Shown here: piece by piece, positions 37,288-46,981 of the stretch
How positions within the stretch are numbered: position 1 is the first letter of the stretch
How the letters are laid out: each line of letters begins with the position of its first letter
Assembly: GCF_001866075.3 (NCBI RefSeq)
Contig: NZ_CP063356.1
Coordinates: forward strand, 434,001-498,000
Direction of reading: 5' to 3'
DNA length: 64,000 bases
Source: Anaerobacillus isosaccharinicus
Lineage (GTDB): Bacteria; Bacillota; Bacilli; Bacillales; Anaerobacillaceae
Program-made: the position numbers and the translations under genes
The notes under the pieces: generated by a model
Seen by the model: the letters and a program-made list of their open reading frames with translations, nothing else
Database searches by the model: none
Told to the model about the DNA's origin: nothing

Positions 37288-38286
37288 TTGGAACAAAACG
37301 TTGAAATTTTATTTAAAGATGAAGTAGTAAAACAAGGAGCCGAATTATTTAATCTAAATTCCTCTAGTTTAAAAAAATTAGGTAGCTTTGAAAATTACGT
37401 ATTTTCAGGAGAAAGAGATGGGAAGGATTGTATTCTTAGATTTACTCATAGTAGTCACCGAACGAAACAACAGGTAGAAGCAGAATTAGCTTGGCTTCAA
37501 TTTCTCCAAAAAAATCAAGCACCAGTCTGTGGCCCATTCAAATCTGCGAATGGACAATTAGTAGAAGTGATTTCTGCTGAAGAAACTTTCTTTTTTGTTA
37601 GCCTTTTTGAGAAGGCTGAAGGAAATGCTGTTAACGTTAATGCACCAGAATTTAATCAAAAATTATTCTTTGCTTGGGGAAAGGCCACAGGAATATTACA
37701 TCGACTGAGTGATGAATATGTTGAAAAAGAAAAGATCATTAAAAGACCCGACTTAGTTGATGAGTTTCGATTTCAATTTGCCCCATCGATTCCTAAAGAT
37801 GATGCCGTACAAGAAAACGTCGAAAAAGTGTTAACGAGGATTAAGCAATTACCAAAAGATAAAGAGCGATATCGCCTCATTCATTCTGACATTCATTCTG
37901 GTAATTTCTTTTTTGATGGCGAAAAAATCACCATATTTGATTTCGATGATTGTTCTTACCACCATATTATTGGGGATATAGCCATTCCTATTTACTATTC
38001 GGTCTGGTTTAATAACAGTATTTCAGATAAGGCCAAATTTATTAATGAAATATTCTTACCAGCCTTTATGAAAGGTTTTTTAACTGAAAACCCAATAAAT
38101 TTGCAATTACTTAACGATATACCACTATTTCTTAAATTAAGGGATTGTGAGCTTTATGGTGTTCTTCACAAAAAATGGGATCTAACATCTTTAAACGAAA
38201 AACAAGTAGCGTTGCTCTCTGAAATTAGAGAACGTATCGTTTCAGAAACGCCTATTGTTGAAGTAAATTTTGATAACCTTAATTAA
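37288..38286 (+). CDS. Aminoglycoside phosphotransferase-like kinase
   Basis: 332 residues with a protein-kinase-like fold of the APH/choline kinase group. The catalytic loop HSDIHSGN holds D201 and N206, and the metal-binding IFDFDD lies at 217-222. Such proteins phosphorylate small molecules; an antibiotic resistance role is not implied. Starts with TTG 37288 after GAGGTAAGGGG. A hairpin CTGGC/GCCAG plus TTTTT at 38300-38319 ends it. Confidence 0.82.
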   Translation: MEQNVEILFKDEVVKQGAELFNLNSSSLKKLGSFENYVFSGERDGKDCILRFTHSSHRTKQQVEAELAWLQFLQKNQAPVCGPFKSANGQLVEVISAEETFFFVSLFEKAEGNAVNVNAPEFNQKLFFAWGKATGILHRLSDEYVEKEKIIKRPDLVDEFRFQFAPSIPKDDAVQENVEKVLTRIKQLPKDKERYRLIHSDIHSGNFFFDGEKITIFDFDDCSYHHIIGDIAIPIYYSVWFNNSISDKAKFINEIFLPAFMKGFLTENPINLQLLNDIPLFLKLRDCELYGVLHKKWDLTSLNEKQVALLSEIRERIVSETPIVEVNFDNLN

Positions 38287-38299
38287 AATTTTTGGAAGC

Positions 38300-38319
38300 T
38301 GGCTATCTTGCCAGTTTTT
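38300..38319 (+). terminator. Terminator of the APH-like gene
   Basis: CTGGC / GCCAG hairpin followed by five T. Confidence 0.7.
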
Positions 38320-38364
38320 CATTGTTTAAAGGGAAAAAAATAATACAAGAAAACATTTCCCCCA

Positions 38365-38416
38365 AAAAAGTAAAATCGTGTCTCGCAAAAACAAAATTGC
38401 TCAACACGATCTTACT
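38365..38416 (-). terminator. Terminator of the DUF3189 gene
   Basis: On the minus strand AAGTAAGATCGTGT pairs with ACACGATTTTACTT (one mismatch) across 22 nt, followed by a T-run, 11 bp after the stop. Confidence 0.75.
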
Positions 38417-38426
38417 TGGGAATTGT

Positions 38427-38948
38427 TTAAAACAACTTATTCACTTCTAGATTTTTATTTTCTAAAACCTCTACATTTTTACCTGTGGTTCTTGCAGTTG
38501 ATTTCGTTTTCTCAACTAGCGTAATGATATTGTGATACGTTTGTTGTGCACCTTTAATTAAGAGAGGAACCCCGATAAAATGGATACGGAGACGCCTTGA
38601 GAACAAGCCGCCAAAAGTCATCGCTATAGGAACTGTTGGTGAAGCATTTGAAAGTATCACCTTGTCAGTTGTTTGGTGGTCTTCGTTAACAAGAAGAAGA
38701 AGCTCCTTTAAAGCTGGAACTAATGCTTTAGAACTTCCACGACCTACTGTATATACTTTATGGCCTTCTTCGTCATTCCCATGATAAATCATTCTTCCCA
38801 TATCTTTTGTTGTAAGCTTATTAAAAATATCAATATTTAATATTTCTTCTTTAGTTGGGATTCGATCTTTAGGTAATCTATTTAAATGATATGCTGCTGC
38901 TAATGCAGATGAATGTGTGCCACCGTAACAATTATAAATGTAAATCAT
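38427..38948 (-). CDS. DUF3189 family protein
   Basis: 173 residues from ATG 38948 (TAGGAT upstream; the ATG at 38957 is too close to it). The start MIYIYNCYGGTHSSALAAA is typical of DUF3189 proteins and looks like a nucleotide-binding strand and loop. A second conserved part is GRGSSKALVPAL. Function unknown. Confidence 0.78.
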   Translation of the reverse strand: MIYIYNCYGGTHSSALAAAYHLNRLPKDRIPTKEEILNIDIFNKLTTKDMGRMIYHGNDEEGHKVYTVGRGSSKALVPALKELLLLVNEDHQTTDKVILSNASPTVPIAMTFGGLFSRRLRIHFIGVPLLIKGAQQTYHNIITLVEKTKSTARTTGKNVEVLENKNLEVNKLF

Positions 38949-39021
38949 TGTCAACATCCTATCAATTTTTTTTAATGCTTAAAAATAGCATTATTAGAAA
39001 TCAGTAGTATGTATTATTAAC

Positions 39022-39504
39022 TTACCAACGCTTTTTTATGCTTGCTTCCAAGCCTCTTTTCCAACGTACCGTCCATGGTTCATGTTGTTCACCTAATGGT
39101 TGTACTAGGACTGTTTTCATATGCAGAAGTTTTCCGCACGTAACATCCGTAAATAACTGATCTCCTAAAAAGATGCTGTTGCTACTTTTTACACCGATTT
39201 CCTCCATAATTTTTCTGATTTTACTTGGAAGAGGTTTGTTACATCTTCCGTACCCTATAATATTGTAAGGTTTTGTAAATCGATCTACACGACCTTGACT
39301 ATTGTTTGAAACCACAACTAACTTAATATCATTTGCTTCGAGGTTCTCATGCCACTTAGTAAATTCATCATCACCTAATTCATTATGTGCAGCTAGCGTA
39401 CTATCTAAATCTGAAAAAATAGCATGAATATTATTTTCTTTCAACAATTGAAGCGATAAATCAGTAAAGTGATCAAATTCATAATCTGGTTTAAAAAATT
39501 TCAT
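39022..39504 (-). CDS. YqeG-like HAD-superfamily phosphatase
   Basis: 160 residues, HAD class IIIA. Motif I SDLDSTL (nucleophiles D32 and D34), motif II VVVSNN and motif III FLGDQLFTDV are present. Close in length to YqeG, but the usual yqeH/aroE neighbours are absent, so this is probably a paralogue. Possible substrate: a phospholipid head group or small phosphoester. Start: ATG 39504. Confidence 0.82.
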   Translation of the reverse strand: MKFFKPDYEFDHFTDLSLQLLKENNIHAIFSDLDSTLAAHNELGDDEFTKWHENLEANDIKLVVVSNNSQGRVDRFTKPYNIIGYGRCNKPLPSKIRKIMEEIGVKSSNSIFLGDQLFTDVTCGKLLHMKTVLVQPLGEQHEPWTVRWKRGLEASIKKRW

Positions 39505-39727
39505 CTATATCACTACTTTCTTCTTTAATAATGGGAAATGCTGATATTTCTTAGTCATTCCCGAAGTTAAAATAAATAGTTTTATTTTTTCTAAAAGGAA
39601 ACCATAACGGATTAATCCCCTACTTATTTTTTCCTCCTCAGGCTATAATTACACCTATTCATTTTATAAGTGTTTTGTCCTTTTTAAAAGTGAAAATTAA
39701 AAATTGTCCATTAAACTTTAATGAAAT

Positions 39728-39786
39728 AAAAACAAGATTGATCACTAGAGAAGAAGAAATCTTCTCTTTAGGAAATCAATCTTGTT
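39728..39786 (-). terminator. Terminator overlapping the end of the HD-GYP gene
   Basis: Outer stem AACAAGATTGAT / ATCAATCTTGTT encloses an inner AGAGAAGA / TCTTCTCT stem, then TTTTTA. The upstream arm encodes the last codons of the gene. Confidence 0.78.
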
Positions 39787-40777
39787 TTACTCCTAAGTCG
39801 TCATTATAAACTTTTTGAATAAATAGGGTCGACTGTTCACTTAAATCCACTTCTTCACTTATACCTTGTACTTTAACAATAGGTCTGTGTAAATGACTAT
39901 CTATTCTAGTCACGATTCCAAATAATCCATTATTTAAACGAATATGAGTACCTGGAGGATAACTTATAATTCCATTTGTAAAGCTAAGTACAACAGCATG
40001 ACTATATTTTTTTTCTACTAAAGCCATTATTCTCTCAATAGCTTCATGAGGTTGGATGCCGTCCTTTGAGATCATATTTTCATAATCATTCGCAACACTA
40101 CAAATTTGGGCAAATTCTAATATATCATTTCCCTTAATGCCCCTTGGATAACCTGATCCATCAATTGCCTCATGGTGCTGATAAGCGATGTGCGAAGCTA
40201 ACAGTGAAATTTCGCGGTTCGATTTTAATGCTTGAAAACCTTTCTCTGGATGTTGTAGTGGGTCGGCTGTTAGTGCTTTCCCTATGTCATGTAAAAGGCA
40301 GCCTAGCCCAAGTCCATTTAGCTGTAATTGATTTAAGTTTAACCTTCTTCCTATTTGTAGAGAGATAAGCGCAACATTAACAGCATGGGCGTATCGTGAT
40401 AATTTTTCATCAATAGAAGAGGTAGGTATCAGAATTATTGCTTTCCGTTGCAAAACTTCATTAATAAGCGTCTTTACTGTGTTCTGAAGTTCATTAATGG
40501 CGATTTCTTTTCCTACCCTAACTTGCTGAAATGCTATTTCAACACTTGAAATAGCATCAATCCATGTAGGCATATCAATCATTTCATCTAATGTTATTCC
40601 TACGGATTTTGCGTCTTCGATAATTAAACTTTTTATGCCAATTTCCATCAATTTCTCCATGTATTTAGGGTGAATTGTGGAACCGCTGGCTAATAAAATT
40701 CGCTTACGATAGTCTATGATCGGCTCCGCAAGCTGCATCGTTCTTCGATCGTACTCTTGAATGCTAATCATTCGCAT
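39776..40777 (-). CDS. HD-GYP domain phosphodiesterase
   Basis: 333 residues, probably hydrolysing cyclic di-GMP. HD pair at 163-164 (LLHDIGK), HHExxDGxGYP at 201-211 (HHEAIDGSGYP), all metal ligands in place. The N-terminal 110 residues resemble the leader region common in bacillar HD-GYP proteins, and a C-terminal beta domain (PPGTHIRLNNGLFGIVTRI) follows. No transmembrane segment. Together with the diguanylate cyclase at 47-49 kb it suggests local c-di-GMP control. It lies 31 bp after cheY on the same strand. Confidence 0.88.
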   Translation of the reverse strand: MRMISIQEYDRRTMQLAEPIIDYRKRILLASGSTIHPKYMEKLMEIGIKSLIIEDAKSVGITLDEMIDMPTWIDAISSVEIAFQQVRVGKEIAINELQNTVKTLINEVLQRKAIILIPTSSIDEKLSRYAHAVNVALISLQIGRRLNLNQLQLNGLGLGCLLHDIGKALTADPLQHPEKGFQALKSNREISLLASHIAYQHHEAIDGSGYPRGIKGNDILEFAQICSVANDYENMISKDGIQPHEAIERIMALVEKKYSHAVVLSFTNGIISYPPGTHIRLNNGLFGIVTRIDSHLHRPIVKVQGISEEVDLSEQSTLFIQKVYNDDLGVKQD

Positions 40778-40808
40778 TTTTTATTCCCCTTACTAACAAT
40801 TCTCTCAC

Positions 40809-41171
40809 CTATCTCGATAAAACTTTGCCAATGGACTCGTTAATTCGTTCTGCATTAAATGGCTTTACGATAAAGTCTGCTGCTCCTGATTGGATCGCTT
40901 CAATTACCATTCCTTGCTGTCCCATCGCCGAACACATAACAATCCTAGCCTTTGGATCCAATTTTTTAATTTCTTTTAATGCTTCAATCCCGTCCATTTC
41001 TGGCATCGTAATATCCATCGTTACAAGCTCAGGCTGTGTAGACTTATATGTTTCAACAGCCTCAATTCCATTCCCAGCTTCTCCAACAACTTCGTGGCCA
41101 GCCTGTGAAATAATATTCTTTAACGTCATTCTCATAAAAGCAGCATCATCTACAATCAAAATTTTCGCCAA
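40809..41171 (-). CDS. cheY: CheY-type single-domain response regulator
   Basis: 120 residues, one receiver domain: acidic pair DD at 8-9, phospho-acceptor D53 (VTMDITMP), T/S switch in MCSAMG and the conserved K in VKPF. No output domain, so it should bind the flagellar motor switch as CheY does. The start is TTG 41171 (GGAGGT 7 nt upstream); a longer frame overlaps the ribosome site. Unusually it is away from flagellar genes, and is followed by an HD-GYP gene. Confidence 0.88.
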   Translation of the reverse strand: MAKILIVDDAAFMRMTLKNIISQAGHEVVGEAGNGIEAVETYKSTQPELVTMDITMPEMDGIEALKEIKKLDPKARIVMCSAMGQQGMVIEAIQSGAADFIVKPFNAERINESIGKVLSR

Positions 41172-41375
41172 ACTAAATACCTCCAAAACATCGCTATATG
41201 TAATTCGTCTATTTTATTTGAAAAGTCAGTAAAACTTGAATAATCTGTAAACTATAGGAGTATTGGACTATGACAATCTAGTTATATTCTACTTTTAATT
41301 AAATATTGTTTCAATGGTTTTTAAAAATTACTGGGTAAGGATTTTCTAAGCCTTTATTCTGGCATATATTTAAAA

Positions 41376-41409
41376 AGCATAAAACAAAGGTAAACTCTGT
41401 TTTATGCTT
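41376..41409 (-). terminator. Terminator of nrfHA
   Basis: AAGCATAAAACA / TGTTTTATGCTT hairpin with TTTTTA on the minus strand, 14 bp after nrfA. Confidence 0.85.
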
Positions 41410-41423
41410 CGCTAGACATCTAA

Positions 41424-42863
41424 TTATTTTTGTGACGGGAAGAAGCTATTCGTAGCATGAGTATGCTTTAGAAACGGATCTTCTTCATTTAACACGGCTT
41501 CCTTTACTTTGATGATTTCAGAGCGTAGTTCATCAAGATCAACATTTAGTTTTGATAATTCTTCTGTCGCTAGCTTAATAGCATTATTTGCCGCGTCTGA
41601 AGCCATTCTTAACGTATCCATACTTCCTTGCGGGTTGTGGAATCCGTCTGAGTTTTCAGCAGCTATAATATCGGTATACCACTGACTTTCGCGAACAAAA
41701 GCTTGCGCAAGATTAATTTGATTTTGTGGAACCCCAGCTGTAATCATTCGATTTACAAAATAGTGGGCTTCAACAGTAAGATCTTGTGCTTCATGAACTG
41801 CATCTAAATGACGCTCTTGAATTTCGCCTACCCTTTCAATAATGTATCGTTCAGTTTTGTCTGAATGGCATGTTCGGCATGATTGCTCAATTGTTTCCAT
41901 AGGCGAAACCCAGTAATGTGACGAGATTTTTCTACGATCATCTCTTCGTTCAAAAGGCATATGACAATCTGAACAAGAAACGCCAGCTCTCCCATGGGAA
42001 CCATAACTCCATAGCTCATATTCAGGATGTTGTGCCTTTATAATTGGTGCTCCTGAAACAGCATGAAGGTAATCGTATTCAAACCCTTCTTCCAAGGCTG
42101 TCGTTTGAAAGTATTCAAACATCTCTTCAGGCTTCGTACCATAATCCCAAGGAAATCTTACTTTTTTCAGGTCCGGCTCAAAATAATATTCAACATGACA
42201 TTGTGCACAGACGTACGTCCGCATCTCATTTCTCGTTGCTTCAGTTACATCAACACCTTGGCGAGCTAATGCATTTGTCAGTGACGGTCGCGTAATTCTT
42301 AATTCCATCGTGACAGGGTTATGGCAATCAGAACAGCCAATTGATACATGTCCATATTCACCCAATTCTTCTAAACCACCAACAGCTGCCATTTCTTCTA
42401 ACAAAGGTAATAATTCACCTCTAAAGTTGGCAGCCCAATAATCATCTCCCAATTCTTTTAATAAAGGGGTGACAATTGTACTTTTACAAGTCATACAAGA
42501 ACCAATTGATCGATCAGATATTCTAGCAATATTTAATACATCTTCAACTGCATATGTGTGTCCCCTTGTCGTATTATACTCTTGCTCAAATGGAAAGCCA
42601 GCAAATAAGATTGGTAAGTATGGTTCGTATTCTGGAATGAATTTTGAAACTGGCGGTAATCCATTCCCCATATTTCTTAGATAGCTTTCGTAATGGATCG
42701 GAAAAGCATCTTTAAATGCTGAGTTTAAATACTCGTCAGGAGAAAGGTCTGTCAAAGGTGCAGGGTCATTAACTGTTAATTCTTCACGACCTAAACAAGC
42801 TGCAAGTAAGACTAACATAAAACCTATAATTAAAATTTTAGAAGCATTTTTAAATTTTTTCAT
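41424..42863 (-). CDS. nrfA: Cytochrome c nitrite reductase, catalytic subunit (c552)
   Basis: Pentahaem enzyme that reduces nitrite to ammonium outside the membrane. 479 residues from ATG 42863: lipoprotein signal with lipobox LLAAC (Cys about 23). The active-site haem binds through CMTCK (123-127), the Lys-ligated motif diagnostic of NrfA. Four CxxCH motifs follow (177-181, 219-223, 297-301, 329-333). Start chosen for AAAGGGTG about 7 nt upstream; ATG 42866 is equally possible. It follows nrfH by 31 bp. Confidence 0.96.
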   Translation of the reverse strand: MKKFKNASKILIIGFMLVLLAACLGREELTVNDPAPLTDLSPDEYLNSAFKDAFPIHYESYLRNMGNGLPPVSKFIPEYEPYLPILFAGFPFEQEYNTTRGHTYAVEDVLNIARISDRSIGSCMTCKSTIVTPLLKELGDDYWAANFRGELLPLLEEMAAVGGLEELGEYGHVSIGCSDCHNPVTMELRITRPSLTNALARQGVDVTEATRNEMRTYVCAQCHVEYYFEPDLKKVRFPWDYGTKPEEMFEYFQTTALEEGFEYDYLHAVSGAPIIKAQHPEYELWSYGSHGRAGVSCSDCHMPFERRDDRRKISSHYWVSPMETIEQSCRTCHSDKTERYIIERVGEIQERHLDAVHEAQDLTVEAHYFVNRMITAGVPQNQINLAQAFVRESQWYTDIIAAENSDGFHNPQGSMDTLRMASDAANNAIKLATEELSKLNVDLDELRSEIIKVKEAVLNEEDPFLKHTHATNSFFPSQK

Positions 42864-42894
42864 CATAATCACCCTTTCTTTTATCCTTTCTACC

Positions 42895-43398
42895 TTATCT
42901 TGCGGCATCAATGTTTAATTTCAAATGCCAGTCAGGAGATTTGAATATCCCTAATCCATGGGGAACCTGACGATGGCAGCCGATGCATGTCCCTTTTGAA
43001 TCATGAGCAACATTTTCAAGTGTGTATTGGTGGCAGGAAATACAATTTTTATTAACGACCTCCACTGAAGATTCTGTTGCATGAAGAACATCAGGAATGC
43101 GACTTGCTCCAAGCGTATTCATATAAATATGACCTAGCCCTGCCCTAGCTTTAAACATCAATTTGTTGGCCATATTATCCGTTGGAGCGTGACAATCATT
43201 ACAGTCTAACTTCCCATGTGGCGACCTATTAAACGCTTCATAGACGGTGTCCATAACATGACAACTTGAACAAAACTCCCCAGTATCAGTTGCTTTAATT
43301 GCTGTTACTGTACCAGCATACAAAGCTATCCCGATAAAAGCTGATAACAAAATAATTATTAACACTTTGTTATTTGACTCTTTAAACCACTTAATCAT
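42895..43398 (-). CDS. nrfH: NrfH, tetrahaem quinol dehydrogenase subunit
   Basis: Membrane-anchored NapC/NirT-type cytochrome passing electrons from menaquinol to NrfA. 167 residues with one N-terminal transmembrane helix (about 12-33) and four CxxCH haem motifs at 43-47, 66-70, 119-123 and 138-142. Start: ATG 43398 behind GAAAGGAGAGG. First gene of the two-gene operon. Assembly genes (ccs/resBC) are not in this window. Confidence 0.95.
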   Translation of the reverse strand: MIKWFKESNNKVLIIILLSAFIGIALYAGTVTAIKATDTGEFCSSCHVMDTVYEAFNRSPHGKLDCNDCHAPTDNMANKLMFKARAGLGHIYMNTLGASRIPDVLHATESSVEVVNKNCISCHQYTLENVAHDSKGTCIGCHRQVPHGLGIFKSPDWHLKLNIDAAR

Positions 43399-43760
43399 CT
43401 AGACTCCTCTCCTTTCAAAAAATTCCACTATACTCCTTTATTACCCCATTCACATATTTTAACACATTTTTTCACAAATTTTCCATAAATACACCTATAA
43501 TTACGACATAAATACATATTGACACAGCTACTGATGGCTATATCTAGTCAAGTTAACCCCTTTTTTTACCAATTGTTTTTTTAGTAACTTGGTAGTTTAA
43601 CTGAACCTTTTAAGAAATGTTTAACAATTGTTTTTTTAAAATAATGATTTATTTATTAAAGTCATAAGAAATTATTCTTAGAAGGGTAATCGATTTCTAT
43701 ACTTTTAACTATCGTTTATAATAGAGTAGTAACCTAATATTTTTGTAAAGGGGTATCGTA
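43399..43760. other. Divergent intergenic region nrfH / rocB
   Basis: About 360 bp of AT-rich DNA that must hold promoters for both directions. TGTG-containing boxes occur near 43455-43480, but I find no full TGTGA-N6-TCACA Fnr site and no clear sigma-54 element. No gene is supported. Confidence 0.4.
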
Positions 43761-45413
43761 ATGCTAAATTGTCGTGATGAAATCTTTTTTTTAACGAATC
43801 AACTCGTGAATATTGAAAGCATTGTTAATACAGAGGGAGAAAAAGAAATTAGCCAAGCTATTTACACCTTAATCTCTTCCTATTCATATTTCCGTGATAA
43901 CCCTAACCGTTTGATTAAACAAAGAACGCTCAATGATGACCGCGAACGCTATAACGTCGTTGCCTATGTAATAGGAACAAAAAAGAAAAGCAATAAGACA
44001 GTTATTTTGATGGGACATTTAGATACAGTTGGTATAGATGATTTTAACCACCTTAAGGAGAAGGCTTGCTATCCAGAAGAACTACTTGAAGCCTTAAAAG
44101 ATGAGCAACTACCAAGACTGGTAGAAAGCCACTTAAACTCTGATGAATTTATGTTCGGCCGTGGCGTTCTAGACATGAAAAGCGGTGTTGCTAGTCACCT
44201 TTATTTACTAAAGTACTACTCAGAACACCCTGAGGAATTAGAAGGTAATTTAGTCGTTGTGATCGAGTGTGACGAAGAAGATAGTTCACACGGTATATTG
44301 TCTGCGCTACCACTACTAAAACAACTAAAAGAAGAGCACCAATTCGAGTATGTAGGAGCCATTAATTCTGATTTTGTATCACCTCGATATGAAGGAGATC
44401 CTAATCGATATATTTATAAAGGAACTGTAGGAAAACTACTACCTTCTTTTTTCATTACAGGTGCGGAAACGCATGTAGGGTCTTGCTTTGAGGGTTTAGA
44501 TCCAAACTTCATTGCGGCAGAGCTAACAAAACAAATTAATTACAATCCCGAATTATGTAATGAAGCATTTGGGGAGACAACCGTTCCACCAGTATCATTA
44601 AAATTAATGGATTTGAAACCCTCTTATACTGTGCAAACAGCACTAGCTTCTTATGTTTATTTCAATTTTTTCATCCACTCATGGTCTCCGAAGGAAGTGC
44701 TGGACAAGTTGAAGCTGCAAGCAGAAATTGCTTTTGATCATGCTCTTACTGCATTTAAAGATAGATATCAATTGTTTAGTGAAATGAGTCATCAACCAAA
44801 TATTGATGTCCCTTGGCAAACACGTGTCATGACATACGAGGAAATGGATCAATTATTAATGACAGAACATGGTGATGCCTACGCTGCACATATGGCTGAG
44901 TTCAAACAAAAACTCCTATTAGATAGTGAGTTAGATACCCGGATGTTTTCTGCAAAAGTTGTAGAGGAAGCATGGAAATGGATGGGCGATAGAAGTCCGG
45001 CTATCATTGTTTTCTATTCGTCACTATACTCACCACGAATTGAAGTGACTGGAAAAGACGAGTTAGAGAAAAACTTAATTGCTTCTCTAGACTTAGCCGT
45101 GAGTAAAATGCAACCGAACTATTCACATCCAATAGTAACAAGAAACTTCTTTCCCTATATCTCTGATATGAGTTTTGTTGCTTTAAGTGATGACGAGGAT
45201 GGGATTAATGCTGTATCTAGTAATACACCTTGTTGGGGATCTAAACTTTTTGTAAATTATCAAGATATTCGCGATATTAATGTACCTGTTATCAATATTG
45301 GACCATACGGATTTGATGCACATAAACAATATGAGCGAGTTGAGCTTTCCTATTCATTTGAAATCGTACCAAACTTAACGAATGAAGTTATCCAAAATTT
45401 ACTGAAATCATAA
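43761..45413 (+). CDS. rocB: RocB-type M20 family peptidase
   Basis: 550 residues, near the 566 of B. subtilis RocB, an arginine-utilisation protein of uncertain reaction. M20 metal-site motifs: MGHLDTVG with H86, GRGVLDMKSG near 134-143, and the general-base region ECDEEDSSHG near 170. The later part follows RocB (SPAIIVFYSSLYSPRI, RNFFPYISDMSF). Other roc genes are absent here. Start: ATG 43761 after AAGGGG. Confidence 0.9.
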   Translation: MLNCRDEIFFLTNQLVNIESIVNTEGEKEISQAIYTLISSYSYFRDNPNRLIKQRTLNDDRERYNVVAYVIGTKKKSNKTVILMGHLDTVGIDDFNHLKEKACYPEELLEALKDEQLPRLVESHLNSDEFMFGRGVLDMKSGVASHLYLLKYYSEHPEELEGNLVVVIECDEEDSSHGILSALPLLKQLKEEHQFEYVGAINSDFVSPRYEGDPNRYIYKGTVGKLLPSFFITGAETHVGSCFEGLDPNFIAAELTKQINYNPELCNEAFGETTVPPVSLKLMDLKPSYTVQTALASYVYFNFFIHSWSPKEVLDKLKLQAEIAFDHALTAFKDRYQLFSEMSHQPNIDVPWQTRVMTYEEMDQLLMTEHGDAYAAHMAEFKQKLLLDSELDTRMFSAKVVEEAWKWMGDRSPAIIVFYSSLYSPRIEVTGKDELEKNLIASLDLAVSKMQPNYSHPIVTRNFFPYISDMSFVALSDDEDGINAVSSNTPCWGSKLFVNYQDIRDINVPVINIGPYGFDAHKQYERVELSYSFEIVPNLTNEVIQNLLKS

Positions 45414-45478
45414 TAGCTAACTTATTTTGGATAATTGCCTCTAGAGTGGATAAATTAACTTTGTCTGGAGGTGAGGTT

Positions 45479-45655
45479 GTGGCGAACAAAAAGAATGCTA
45501 AACAAAGTCAAAATAACGATGCTGCTGCCCTTGGAAATGATGACGTAAGTTCAGAAGTTGAGGTAAGAAGCGGCGAACTAACGCAGGATAACAACAATAA
45601 CCTGCATAATGATCCGGATTTCTATATTGGGCAAAAGCCTGACGAAATAAAGTAA
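45479..45655 (+). CDS. Small hydrophilic Asn/Asp-rich protein (58 aa)
   Basis: Start set at GTG 45479 with GGAGGTGAGG upstream; an in-frame ATG at 45446 has no ribosome site. The product has many Asn, Asp, Gln and Lys, no hydrophobic core, and a tail DPDFYIGQKPDEIK. The composition recalls minor spore or stress proteins, but I cannot assign a family. It follows rocB by 65 bp. Confidence 0.55.
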   Translation: MANKKNAKQSQNNDAAALGNDDVSSEVEVRSGELTQDNNNNLHNDPDFYIGQKPDEIK

Positions 45656-45696
45656 CAATGAAACATGTAATAAGTAAAAGAAATCGAATAGAAATT

Positions 45697-45726
45697 AAAT
45701 AGAGAGGCTGAATTTTCAGCCTCTCT
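45697..45726. terminator. Bidirectional terminator
   Basis: AGAGAGGCTGA / TCAGCCTCTCT, overlapping the stop of the histidine kinase gene and ending the small plus-strand gene. Confidence 0.8.
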
Positions 45727-46981
45727 TACTTTCGTGTTTCACAGGTAGCTGTATTTCCACCTTTGTTCCTACACCTTCTTCACTGTTAAAGTGTATAGTC
45801 CCACCGTGCTGTTCAACGATTTTGTGACTTACTGTTAAACCTAGACCTGTTCCCTTTTCTTTGGAGGAGTAGAAAGGTTCACCGAGTCTTGTCAAAAAGT
45901 CTTCAGATATGCCTGAGCCTTCATCTTCAACCTTAACTAATACTGTTTCCGCACTTTCTTTGTCTATTTTCACCCACACGTTTCCTTTTTCACTAGAAGC
46001 TTCAATGGCATTTTTGATAATGTTAATGAATAGTTGCTTTAATAAATTTTCTTCACATTCAATCATCAATTCTTCTTTTGGATCGTAGTGAATAAGAACG
46101 TTAGTCATATTTGCTTGTGGTTCTAATAACGACACAATATCTGAAACGATTAACTTCAGGTCATTTTGAGCGAAATATAATTTTTGGGGCTTTGCTAACA
46201 ATAACAATTCTCCTACAATGTGATCAATTCGGTTTACCTCTTTACTCATAATCTCATAATATAATTTGTTACTTTGATCTTTCTCCTCAAGTAAATGTAA
46301 AAAGCCTTTAATAGAAGTTAGCGGGTTTCGGATTTCGTGTCCGACACTAGCAGCTAACTCGCCTACAATTGATAGTTTTTCACTTCTTCTTACTTGTTCT
46401 TCTGCCATTTTTTTATCTGTAATATCACGACCAATGACTACTAACCCTTTTCTTGATCCATCGTCATTAAATAACGGTACCTTTATCGTATCAAAATGCT
46501 TCTCTCCACCGTCTGGTATCGGAATAATTTCTTCACAACGCGTAACCTTACCGTTTTTCCAAGTCTCTTCATCTGAACTTTCACAGTAAATCAGTGCTTC
46601 ACGATAAAAATCTGTGTACTCTGCAAGCTCTGAATCTTTTTTCCCTTTATAATCAACATTCTCTAACTGAAATAATTTTAACCCAAAATTATTCGCTTCA
46701 ATCCAGCGGCCTTCACCGTCTTTAAAATTAACAAAATCGATCATCGAATTAATTAATGTAGATAACTTTTCTTTATGTTCTTTTGAAGAGTTTAATTCTT
46801 CAATTTTACGAAGTACGAAATAAATAATTGTACCAGTAAACAGAATATAGAAAATTCCTTTCAATTTTTGAAACAATAACAATGATTCTGGCGGAACATA
46901 TAAACTAACAATGTAGTCAGTAAACAAAACCCAAACAAGTCCAAAAATTATATATATAAGTAGAATTTTATTTTTTTTCAA
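45716..46981 (-). CDS. Membrane sensor histidine kinase with PAS domain
   Basis: 421 residues: two transmembrane helices (about 6-24 and 42-58), a PAS domain (73-190) closing with GRDITDKK, a HisKA domain with phospho-acceptor H215 (GHEIRNPLTS) and an HATPase with N-box NIIKNAIEAS, DEGSGIS and GTGLGLTV. The H-box style is like the sporulation phosphorelay kinases (KinA-E). There is no neighbouring response regulator, so it is an orphan kinase that may feed Spo0F. Confidence 0.88.
   Translation of the reverse strand: MKKNKILLIYIIFGLVWVLFTDYIVSLYVPPESLLLFQKLKGIFYILFTGTIIYFVLRKIEELNSSKEHKEKLSTLINSMIDFVNFKDGEGRWIEANNFGLKLFQLENVDYKGKKDSELAEYTDFYREALIYCESSDEETWKNGKVTRCEEIIPIPDGGEKHFDTIKVPLFNDDGSRKGLVVIGRDITDKKMAEEQVRRSEKLSIVGELAASVGHEIRNPLTSIKGFLHLLEEKDQSNKLYYEIMSKEVNRIDHIVGELLLLAKPQKLYFAQNDLKLIVSDIVSLLEPQANMTNVLIHYDPKEELMIECEENLLKQLFINIIKNAIEASSEKGNVWVKIDKESAETVLVKVEDEGSGISEDFLTRLGEPFYSSKEKGTGLGLTVSHKIVEQHGGTIHFNSEEGVGTKVEIQLPVKHESKRG

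Noticed and set aside
37288..38286. Aminoglycoside resistance gene
   Set aside because: Only the general APH fold is visible; such kinases are common housekeeping proteins in bacilli and nothing links this one to antibiotics.
43440..43500. Fnr binding site upstream of nrfH
   Set aside because: TGTGA-like half-sites occur but no full dyad TGTGA-N6-TCACA with correct spacing.
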